Shown here: positions 1-4,683 of the stretch, in pieces
Position numbering within the stretch: position 1 is the first letter of the stretch
How the letters are laid out: each line of letters starts with the position of its first letter
Origin: an uncultured Actinoplanes sp.
GTDB taxonomy: Bacteria; Actinomycetota; Actinomycetes; Mycobacteriales; Micromonosporaceae
Assembly (NCBI GenBank): GCA_934667465.1
Contig: CAKUMG010000417.1
Coordinates: 1-5,895, forward strand
Reading direction: 5' to 3'
Length of the DNA: 5,895 bases
Position numbers and translations under genes: made by a program
Notes under the pieces: model-generated
Told to the model about the DNA's origin: nothing
The model's input: only the letters and a program-made list of their open reading frames with translations
Databases searched by the model: none

Positions 1-103
1 TGGCCACGGCGATCGCGTCGCGCTGCGCGCCGGGCGTCGCCGACCCGTCGGGGCCGGTCATGGCGTTGCCCCCGAGGGCGATCACCACGCGGCGGGACGT
101 CAC
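1..103 (-). CDS. arcC: Carbamate kinase, N-terminal part (runs off left edge)
   Basis: Only the first 34 codons are in the window. Read from GTG at 103, the peptide begins VTSRRVVIALGGNAMTGPDG and continues with an AQRDAIAVA helix. A first beta strand followed by ALGGNA, then a helix with a QR pair, is the typical N-terminus of carbamate kinase, an amino-acid-kinase-fold enzyme that makes ATP and carbamate from ADP and carbamoyl phosphate. That reaction is the last step of arginine deiminase and related ureido pathways. No Shine-Dalgarno site precedes the GTG, but a -10-like TAGGGT lies 7 bases upstream, so I take GTG 103 as a leaderless start; in-frame GTGs at 88 and 85 are alternatives. The gene follows the PHP remnant with about 50 bp between and seems separately transcribed. 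The family call rests on the N-terminal motif alone; another amino-acid-kinase member is less likely. Confidence 0.75.
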   Translation of the reverse strand, partial: MTSRRVVIALGGNAMTGPDGSATPGAQRDAIAVA

Positions 104-110
104 CCCGGCG

Positions 111-139
111 ACCCTAGCGGCGTTTCTCTTAGCGGTGAA
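111..139 (-). promoter_or_regulatory. Candidate leaderless promoter of the carbamate kinase gene
   Basis: On the minus strand TTCACC (139-134), a 17-base spacer and TAGGGT (116-111) form a fair sigma-70/HrdB-type promoter. The GTG start lies 7 bases after the -10 box, where transcription would be expected to begin, so the mRNA is probably leaderless, as is common in actinobacteria. This is read by eye only. Confidence 0.5.
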
Positions 140-155
140 GTACCTCGTTCGGAGG

Positions 156-539
156 TCAGCGCCGCCAGAAGTCGAACGCGTCCCGCCCGCGGCGGAAACC
201 GGCCGACTCGACGACGTCCACGGCGAGCTGGAAGTGCTGGCCGACGGCGGCCGGCTGGTGGGCGTCGCTGCCGAAGCTGACCGCCTCGCCGCCCTCCTCG
301 TGGAACCACCGGACCTGGTCGGCGGAGGCCAGCGGGCTGCTGGTGTTCACCTCGAGCGCGCGGCCCGTGGTGGCGAGCGCCCGGAACACGGCCCGGTACT
401 CCTCCTCGTAGGTCTTCTCCACGAACCGGTGCGTGCCCCCGGGCCAGTAGCGGCGCGGGAAGTCGACGTGGGCGAGCACCTCGAACTCCCCGCACCCGGC
501 CACCAGCCGGGGTATCTCGGCCAGGTAGTCGCGGACCAC
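156..539 (-). pseudogene. PHP-domain phosphoesterase, C-terminal half only
   Basis: The 127-residue open stretch from GTG 539 looks like the second half of a PHP-superfamily phosphoesterase (histidinol-phosphatase-like, usually about 260-280 residues). It contains VLAHVDFPRRYW (residues 22-32), ALEVNTSS (61-68) and VSFGSDAHQPA (87-97). His24, Asp92 and His94 match metal ligands of the family's later motifs. The N-terminal metal motif (DxHxH type) and roughly half the protein are missing. The coding-like frame extends a few codons upstream of GTG 539 (PAAAVVRDYLAE) to about 550 and then meets the truncated cyclodeaminase gene in another frame, so GTG 539 is probably not a real start; no Shine-Dalgarno site precedes it. 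Without the N-terminal metal site it should be inactive. The family assignment is fairly secure, the substrate unknown. Confidence 0.72.
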
Positions 540-1399
540 CGCCGCGGCCGGCCGGCGGGCGGGCCGACTGTGCCGGTCACGAATTCACGCAGGGGCACGA
601 GGTCGGCTGCCGTCAGCGCACCCTCGGCGATCGCCAGGACCACGTCGCCGCACTCGCGCAGGGCCGTGGCCCTATCCTCCACGATGACGGTCGCGCGAGC
701 GCAGAAGGCAGCGTCGACTTCCCGGGCATCCGGCTCATGGGACCCCACTGCGACGACGACCGTACGCTCCCCGAGCAGCGCCGAGTCGAACAACGGCTCG
801 CGGGCGGAGGTGGCACAGATCACCAGATCCGCCGCCCGGAGCGCGTCCGCGGCCTCGTGCGTTCCCGCCCGGACCCGCCGCGCGCCCGCGATCGGGTCGG
901 CTTCGCGTGCCGCCGCCGGCGCTGGGGTGCGCGTGACGACCGTGACCGAGGCGGGCTCGGTCAGCGCCCGGAGCGTGGCGAGGTGCCCGGCCGCCTGCGG
1001 TCCCGCGCCGAAGACGACCACGCGCGGCGCCCCGGGCAGGAACCTGCGCACCGCGGCAAAAGACACGGCGGGCGTACGCAGGGACGTGAGCGCCGTCCCG
1101 TCGATCAGCGCCGTGGGCCGCAGCGTGGCCGCGTCGAAGACCACGTACAGCGCGTTGATCCGGGGCAGCCCCCGCGCGGGGTTCCGGGGCGCGACCGTGG
1201 CGAGCTTCACGCCCGCGTACGCCGCGGATTCGGCCGGCATCAGAAGCAGCGACCCGTTCCGGAGGGGCACCTCGCTGCGGGGCACGGCGGCGGCGGGGTC
1301 GAGCCCGTCGCGCAGCGCCTGCTCCACGGCTGCGACCGCGTCCGCGTACGGGAGCAGGGTTGGAACGTCGGTGGCGTCGAGGTGACGCAGTGTCCTCAT
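347..1399 (-). CDS. Ornithine cyclodeaminase / Δ1-pyrroline-2-carboxylate reductase family protein, C-terminus lost
   Basis: This is a cytoplasmic NAD(P)-dependent enzyme of the ornithine cyclodeaminase / mu-crystallin family. Visible hallmarks are GVKLATVAPRNP (residues 63-74, with the conserved Lys65), LIDGTALTSLRTPAVS (98-113), the Rossmann loop VVFGAGPQAAGH (128-139) and VAVGSHEPDAREVD (217-230). The ATG at 1399 overlaps the racemase stop (ATGA), so translation is coupled. Family-like sequence runs to REFVTGTVGPPAGRPR (271-286); the usual final segment, typically a VFKS.G..WEDL-like stretch of about 30 residues, is absent. Instead the frame continues for about 64 residues, antisense-like in composition, through the PHP remnant in the wrong frame to a stop at 347. 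Beside a proline racemase-like gene, reduction of Δ1-pyrroline-2-carboxylate to L-proline is a better guess than ornithine deamination. With the C-terminus replaced, activity is doubtful. Confidence 0.85.
   Translation of the reverse strand: MRTLRHLDATDVPTLLPYADAVAAVEQALRDGLDPAAAVPRSEVPLRNGSLLLMPAESAAYAGVKLATVAPRNPARGLPRINALYVVFDAATLRPTALIDGTALTSLRTPAVSFAAVRRFLPGAPRVVVFGAGPQAAGHLATLRALTEPASVTVVTRTPAPAAAREADPIAGARRVRAGTHEAADALRAADLVICATSAREPLFDSALLGERTVVVAVGSHEPDAREVDAAFCARATVIVEDRATALRECGDVVLAIAEGALTAADLVPLREFVTGTVGPPAGRPRRWSATTWPRYPGWWPGAGSSRCSPTSTSRAATGPGARTGSWRRPTRRSTGPCSGRSPPRAARSR
541..556. other. Probable deletion (or misassembly) junction between two genes
   Basis: Family-like cyclodeaminase sequence ends here and PHP-like sequence begins here in the -1 frame relative to it. 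The breakpoint falls within overlapping GC-only palindromes: GCCGCGGC at 541-548, GGCCGGCC at 546-553 and GCCGGC at 551-556. Both genes lie on the minus strand, so a simple deletion removing the 3' end of one, the 5' half of the other, and an unknown amount between them would explain it. Confidence 0.55.
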
Positions 1400-2319
1400 C
1401 GGAGCACGAACCCGGGTGTCATCGGATCGTCGGGATCGATCACGAACGTGTGCTCTCCGGTCGGGTACGCCATGCCGGTGATGACCGGCACCACCTCGGC
1501 GCCGGTGGCGTAGCGCGCGACGAACCGCGACCCGACGATCGAATCGTGCACCAGCTCCTGCCCGGGCGCGAGCTCCCCGCGCGCGGCCAGCGTGGCGACC
1601 CGCGCGGCGGTCCCGGACCCGCACGGCGACCGGTCGACCTGCCCGTCGGCGAAGATCGTCACGTTGCGCTGATGCAGCTTCGACCCCAGCTCGTCGTAGA
1701 AGATGACCCCGTAGATGTCGCGCCCGGCGAGCGCCGCCCTGATCTCGCGGCCCTTGGCGATCAGTTCCGGCAGCCGCTCCGGCGTCACCTCGAGCCCCAC
1801 CGAGGCGGCCTCCACCTGCGCGTACAGCGCGCCGCCATAACTGATCGTCACCGGCCCCCCGTCGACGACCCACGACGGCACGCTCACGAAGTCGACGGCC
1901 GTGACCCGCCCACCGGCGGTGTGCACCCGCGCGCCTACCCGCCCGGACGGCACATCGATCGGCACCTCCACCACCCCGTCCGCGGGCGCCGCCACCAGCC
2001 CCGACCGCACGGCCCACACCCCGAGCGCGATGGTCCCGTGCCCGCACGCGGTGGAGAACCCGTCCTTGTGGAAGAACAGCACCCCGAACGCGGCCCCGTC
2101 ATCATCGGGCGGCACGATCAAGCCCCCGTACATGTCGGCATGCCCCCGCGGCTCATGGCACAGGATCCGCCGCAACCGGTCCACAGCGGGATCGCCGAGC
2201 GCGGTGAGCCGCCGCTCCGCCACGGTCCGCCCCGCGATCCCGACCGGCACCTCCGGCACGATCCGGAACGGCTCCCCACCGGTGTGATAGTCCACCGTCC
2301 GCACCCGCTCAAGATCCAT
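1396..2319 (-). CDS. Proline racemase superfamily enzyme (proline/hydroxyproline epimerase or trans-3-hydroxyproline dehydratase-like)
   Basis: The 307-residue protein is full length for the cofactor-independent proline racemase superfamily. It opens with VRTVDYHTGGEPFRIV (residues 6-21), has EPRGHADMYGG (56-66), the first catalytic motif FSTACGHGTIALG (88-100, Cys92) and the second DRSPCGSGTAAR (229-240, Cys233), and ends GFVLR. Two catalytic cysteines are the racemase / 4-hydroxyproline 2-epimerase arrangement; trans-3-hydroxy-L-proline dehydratases usually have Thr at the second position. Yet the RGHADMYGG segment and the C-terminal end resemble the dehydratase group as I remember it, and the downstream reductase-like partner fits the dehydratase pathway. 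The exact reaction is therefore open. Start ATG 2319 is supported by a -10-like box 6 bases upstream. It overlaps the cyclodeaminase-family gene by 4 bp in one operon and is probably cytoplasmic; no signal peptide is seen. Confidence 0.9.
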   Translation of the reverse strand: MDLERVRTVDYHTGGEPFRIVPEVPVGIAGRTVAERRLTALGDPAVDRLRRILCHEPRGHADMYGGLIVPPDDDGAAFGVLFFHKDGFSTACGHGTIALGVWAVRSGLVAAPADGVVEVPIDVPSGRVGARVHTAGGRVTAVDFVSVPSWVVDGGPVTISYGGALYAQVEAASVGLEVTPERLPELIAKGREIRAALAGRDIYGVIFYDELGSKLHQRNVTIFADGQVDRSPCGSGTAARVATLAARGELAPGQELVHDSIVGSRFVARYATGAEVVPVITGMAYPTGEHTFVIDPDDPMTPGFVLR

Positions 2320-2325
2320 CGCCCC

Positions 2326-2331
2326 AGCCTA
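2326..2331 (-). promoter_or_regulatory. Candidate -10 box, leaderless start of the racemase operon
   Basis: TAGGCT on the minus strand sits 6 bases before the racemase ATG (2319), and no Shine-Dalgarno site is present in between. This spacing would place transcription start at or near the ATG. I see no convincing -35 box. Confidence 0.4.
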
Positions 2332-2383
2332 CGGCGCCTGCCTGTTCCTCCGGGCCACTGTGGTAGCTACGCGCACTTGACCG

Positions 2384-2521
2384 GCCTTCGAGGACCACCC
2401 GGGCGGCGCCGGAGAGCGACCACACCCGGGTCAGCTCGCCGCCACCGGCGTTCGGCAGTCCAGCAGCCTCGCACAGCCACGCGTACAACTGGCCGACCTT
2501 GGACGGATCACAGCCGGTCAC
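2384..2521 (-). pseudogene. Possible N-terminal stub of a phosphotransferase/kinase-like gene
   Basis: From GTG 2521 the frame reads VTGCDPSKVGQLYAWLCEAA then LTRVWSLSGAARVVLEG over 46 codons, with coding-like composition. A helix followed by a strand-turn-strand of the form VWSLSG..RV.L.G resembles the start of small actinobacterial aminoglycoside-phosphotransferase-like proteins, in which a short strand with a conserved Lys comes next. Here, after LEG, a PVKCA-like continuation appears only in another frame and meets a TAG at once. The open frame itself drifts on to 2309 with no recognisable content, overlapping the racemase start. The GTG overlaps the stop of the upstream stub (GTGA), as in an operon. 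I regard it as a truncated relic; the family name is a weak guess from memory. Confidence 0.3.
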
Positions 2522-2577
2522 CCGCGCAGATCCTCGGTGGCGGAGTCGGGGCGGCCCGGCACCGTGGCGAAGGCCAC
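2518..2577 (-). pseudogene. Possible N-terminal stub of a PP2C-like phosphatase gene
   Basis: GTG 2577 opens a 19-codon reading VAFATVPGRPDSATEDLRG with a stop at 2518. The ATxPGxPDxxxED pattern is like the N-terminus of actinobacterial protein phosphatase 2C-type proteins (often AT.PG.P..NEDF), where the acidic pair binds metal. Nothing of the remaining catalytic domain follows; the next frame starts the kinase-like stub with a GTGA overlap. The match is very short and could be chance. Confidence 0.25.
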
Positions 2578-2634
2578 GCTCGACAAAGCGCTTGGTCCAG
2601 GATCGGGTAACGAGGCATTTCGCCCCCTCTCTCC

Positions 2635-2640
2635 TACGAT
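2635..2640 (+). promoter_or_regulatory. Candidate -10 box, leaderless start of the 2647 gene
   Basis: TACGAT lies 6 bases before ATG 2647 with no Shine-Dalgarno site between (GGGCGG is a poor and too-close match). The arrangement matches a TANNNT-type -10 with transcription starting at the ATG. No good -35 hexamer is visible at 17-18 bases. Confidence 0.4.
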
Positions 2641-2646
2641 GGGCGG

Positions 2647-3054
2647 ATGACTGGCCCGTTGCCGCAGTGGTCCGACGACACCTGCGCGGTCTGCCCGGCT
2701 CAGGAACTCGGCCCCGGCCGATTCGACGTAGTCGTCCGCCCGGCCCGGGAACTGGCCTACAAGCCGGACATCGGGTGGCGGGTGCGCCCGGACGGCACCG
2801 CCGTTTGCGTGCACCCGTTCCGGGTCGGAATGCCACCGGGCGCGTATGCCTCCGCCGGCGCGCCGCTGCCGTCGCTGACCGGAGCGCAGCTTCCCGCGCC
2901 TGCCGCTGAGGCGCTGGAACTGCCCGAACAGCTGGAGGACCTGGAGGGTTGGCTGGTGGCGATGCTGCGGACCGCCGAGCCCGATCGGATCTTCGGTGCC
3001 GTGGCCGGGCGGAGCGGGAGGCGGGTGAGCGGTTCGCACCCGACGCAGTCGTGA
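2647..3054 (+). CDS. Hypothetical protein, probably frameshifted near its 3' end
   Basis: As written, the frame encodes 135 residues of no family I recognise. It starts MTGPLPQWSDDTCAVCPAQE, with a Cys13-x2-Cys16 pair, continues with a beta-rich stretch including GWRVRPDGTAVCVHPF (residues 43-58), a Pro/Ala linker, and an acidic helix EALELPEQLEDLEGWLVAML (88-107). Codon third positions are mostly G or C throughout. After ARTAEPDRIFGAVA-like sequence ending at residue 120, the reading turns to low-complexity GRSGRRVSGS and stops at 3052-3054. In a neighbouring frame from 3009 a natural-looking helical C-terminus continues to a stop at 3096-3098. Restoring one base near 3004-3009 would give a 150-residue protein. 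The start is set by the -10 box just upstream. No membrane segment or signal peptide is seen. Confidence 0.6.
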   Translation: MTGPLPQWSDDTCAVCPAQELGPGRFDVVVRPARELAYKPDIGWRVRPDGTAVCVHPFRVGMPPGAYASAGAPLPSLTGAQLPAPAAEALELPEQLEDLEGWLVAMLRTAEPDRIFGAVAGRSGRRVSGSHPTQS

Positions 3055-3098
3055 AGGCACTGCGCCGGGTGCTGTCACATGAACTGGCCCAGCGGTAG
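3009..3098 (+). pseudogene. Out-of-frame C-terminal continuation of the 2647 gene
   Basis: Read from 3009 this frame gives AEREAGERFAPDAVVKALRR followed by VLSHELAQR and a stop at 3098: an amphipathic, charged helix pair much more protein-like than the tail of the upstream frame. Total span 2647-3098 is 452 bases, one short of a whole number of codons, consistent with one lost base in the GGCCGGGCGG run at 3003-3012. It has no start codon of its own. Confidence 0.55.
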
Positions 3099-3160
3099 AC
3101 CGCGGCCTCGGAAGCGCACTGAGCTGCCGGCCCTTCCAGCACGAGGTCGCCGGCGGTTTG

Positions 3161-3200
3161 TAGGGTCGGGCCGTGATCGTGGCCGATGCCCTGAGGGAGG
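3161..3200 (+). promoter_or_regulatory. Candidate -10 box and strong Shine-Dalgarno site for the 3205 gene
   Basis: TAGGGT at 3161-3166 is a plausible -10 element. GAGGGAGG at 3193-3200 is a strong Shine-Dalgarno match 4 bases before ATG 3205 and fixes that start over the longer upstream frame from 3079, whose extra 42 residues are Arg/Pro-rich and not protein-like. A transcript starting near 3173 would have a leader of about 32 bases. No clear -35 box is seen. Confidence 0.5.
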
Positions 3201-3204
3201 CGTG

Positions 3205-3495
3205 ATGACCGAGTCGCCGCTTGCTCGCCGCGAGGTTCTCGAGGCGTTCCTGGTGCTGCGTGGCGCGGGCATCACCCCCGAGCAGTACCGCGACCTCGAC
3301 GTGACCGAGCGCTGGTCCGTGGGCAGCCGCGACGGCGAGCCCTCCGACCGTGACGCGGCGTTCGATGCCGCCCGGGCCCGGGCTGCGGACGAGGGCCACG
3401 ATGTCGAGGTGTGGCGGAGCTTCGGCCCCCGCGGCGACGGCGCCGAACTGTGGATCGTCAAGCCGGACGGGACGACGTGGTTGCCCACCCAGTGA
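3205..3495 (+). CDS. Small hypothetical protein (96 aa)
   Basis: The protein begins MTESPLARREVLEAFLVLRG and is probably soluble and cytoplasmic, with no signal peptide or membrane segment. An N-terminal helical part (residues 5-31, including GITPEQYRDLD) is followed by a charged helix rich in Asp, Ala and Arg (48-63) and a C-terminal beta-hairpin-like segment: HDVEVWRSF (65-73), then AELWIVKPDGTTWLP (80-94). The motif ELWIVKPDGT looks like two strands joined by a turn. I do not recognise the family. The start is supported by the GAGGGAGG ribosome binding site. The gene stands alone on the plus strand, after the frameshifted gene, and converges with the methyltransferase remnant on the minus strand with only 10 bp between the stops. 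I see no hairpin terminator in that gap. Confidence 0.7.
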   Translation: MTESPLARREVLEAFLVLRGAGITPEQYRDLDVTERWSVGSRDGEPSDRDAAFDAARARAADEGHDVEVWRSFGPRGDGAELWIVKPDGTTWLPTQ

Positions 3496-3505
3496 CGGGG
3501 GTCGC

Positions 3506-3909
3506 TCAGGACGGCAGGCGGTAGACCGAGACGTGCGAGCGCGACTCCGCCGTGAATGCGCCGCCAGCCCAGTCCGCGTGGCGGCTTTCCAGGGTGAAGC
3601 CCGCGAGCTGCCCCATCAGGTCCAGCTCCGCCGGCCAGATGTAGCGGTGCGGTGTGCGCCCCACCCGCGCGGCGCGGGCGTCGGACGGGTCGTCGTCGAA
3701 GGTGAAGTGGTGCGAGACGACGTGCTGGCGCAGCGTGTCGTAGGTGTCCAGCCCGAGGTAGCCAGGCTCGGCCGACCAGATCGTGCCCGCGCGGCCCGGC
3801 GGCAGGGCGCGCAGCTCCGGGACCCAGAGCTCGATGACGAAGCAGCCGCCCGGGGCGAGATGGCGGGCGGCGTTGCGCGCGCCGCTTGCTCGTCCCACAA
3901 GTGCTGCAT
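3506..3909 (-). pseudogene. Class I SAM-dependent methyltransferase, C-terminal half only
   Basis: The main frame (3506-3898, from a GTG) reads RNAARHLAPGGCFVIELWVP near its start, the typical helix-strand around beta strand 5 of a class I methyltransferase (..HL.PGG.FV.E). It continues with TYDTLRQHVVSHHFTFDD, a HRYIWPAELDLMGQLAGFTL segment and the ending HVSVYRLPS, a common C-terminus in this group. The SAM-binding glycine loop and the first four strands are missing. A shifted frame from ATG 3909 gives LWDEQAAR just before, resembling the DEQ.R that normally precedes the AARHL helix, so there is also a frameshift at about 3877. The remnant begins 15 bp after the stop of a complete but different methyltransferase. 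It should not be functional. Confidence 0.7.
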
Positions 3910-3924
3910 GGCCCGGAAGCTATC

Positions 3925-4683
3925 TCAGAGCCCCGACACCGCGGAAACGAATAACCGGTCCCCCGTAGTCCGCCTGGCCCCGTCCCCGACGCGCATGTCG
4001 CGCAGCCCCGCCGCCCCCAGCACAGCGTGCAGCTCGTGGCGGGTCCACGGGCGCATGGTGAAGTCGTACGTCAGCGTCTCCCCCGGCGTCTCGTAGCGCT
4101 CCTCCACCCGCAGCAGCCCGTCGTCCCACGTGGTCCGCGCCGTGAACGTGAGCGCCCCCGCGGTGCGAGTCCGCGGCCTCCCGTCCGCCCGCGCCCGCGA
4201 CCCCGCAGCCTCGCGCACGTCCAGAAACACCATCCCGCCTGTACGCAGCCCTCGGGCGAGCGCCGCGACCACCGCGGCCCGGTCGGCGTCGGCGAGGACG
4301 TCGTTGAGCACGCCTCGGCACGTGACCGCGTCGAACTCCCCCACCGGAATGGACGAACCCGCCGGGACGGACGAACCCGCCGGAACGGTCGAACCCGCCG
4401 GGACGGTCGAGGCAAGATCACCGGCGAACGTACGCGCCTGCGGGCACCGGGCCGCCGCCTGCGCCAGCAGTTCCGGGGCCGCGTCCGCGAGGTCCACCCG
4501 GTGCCCGCGCGCCACGAACGCGGCGGCATGCCGACCGGTCCCGCACCCGGCGTCGAGCAGCCGGGCCGGGGCCGGCCCCGCCGCGGTGAGCCGCTCGTGG
4601 ACGGCGTCCACCCACGGCTCCACCGGGTCCGTGATGAGCAGATCGTAGGCGGAGCCGTGCCGTGCGTAGAACGGGCGCCTCAC
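3925..4683 (-). CDS. Class I SAM-dependent methyltransferase with hexapeptide repeat insert
   Basis: The 252-residue protein begins VRRPFYARHGSAYDLLITDP, a typical small-molecule methyltransferase N-terminus. The SAM-binding motif I is LLDAGCGTGRHAA (residues 42-54), with an acidic motif II region HRVDLADAAPELL (61-73), strand 4 FDAVTCRGVLNDVL (117-130), and helix-strand LRTGGMVFLDVRE (146-158). The C-terminal half, DFTMRPWTRHELHAVLGAAG (207-226), carries the usual substrate-side strands. It should transfer a methyl group from SAM; the acceptor cannot be told. GTG 4683 overlaps the ATPase stop by 4 bp (GTGA) with no Shine-Dalgarno site, so the two genes are translationally coupled. Between the GDL of residues 88-90 and strand 4 lies a four-fold tandem repeat not usual in the family (see the repeat entry). 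Confidence 0.88.
   Translation of the reverse strand: MRRPFYARHGSAYDLLITDPVEPWVDAVHERLTAAGPAPARLLDAGCGTGRHAAAFVARGHRVDLADAAPELLAQAAARCPQARTFAGDLASTVPAGSTVPAGSSVPAGSSIPVGEFDAVTCRGVLNDVLADADRAAVVAALARGLRTGGMVFLDVREAAGSRARADGRPRTRTAGALTFTARTTWDDGLLRVEERYETPGETLTYDFTMRPWTRHELHAVLGAAGLRDMRVGDGARRTTGDRLFVSAVSGL
4339..4410 (-). repeat. 18-bp tandem repeat, four copies, inside the methyltransferase gene
   Basis: On the minus strand the units encode STVPAG, STVPAG, SSVPAG and SSIPVG (residues 92-115). The second and third copies are nearly identical in DNA; the last (4339-4356) has diverged most. All copies are in frame, so changes in copy number would lengthen or shorten a loop by six residues without breaking the gene. 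Confidence 0.85.

Noticed and set aside
60..1385. A 441-codon plus-strand open frame opposite the cyclodeaminase gene
   Set aside because: Its product is Arg/Ala/Ser-rich with no motif, while the minus-strand frames carry clear family motifs. Long antisense frames are expected in DNA this GC-rich.
1360..2610. A 416-codon plus-strand open frame opposite the racemase gene
   Set aside because: The product is Arg/Pro/His-rich and without domains; the minus-strand racemase has both catalytic motifs and full length.
3115..3160. Minus-strand reading LVLEGPAAQCASEA resembling the RVVLEG..VKCA end of the kinase-like stub at 2372-2395
   Set aside because: A gapped partial DNA match over about 25 bases with only a few shared residues; too weak to call a repeat or a displaced gene piece.
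2309..3399. Two long minus-strand open frames (2309-3142 and 2518-3399) opposite the small plus-strand genes
   Set aside because: Most of each is low-complexity Arg/Pro/Ala sequence. Only the short stretches at 2384-2577 look protein-like and are reported separately.
3496..3505. Possible terminator between the convergent stops
   Set aside because: The gap is only 10 bp and I see no inverted repeat with a T-run in or around it.
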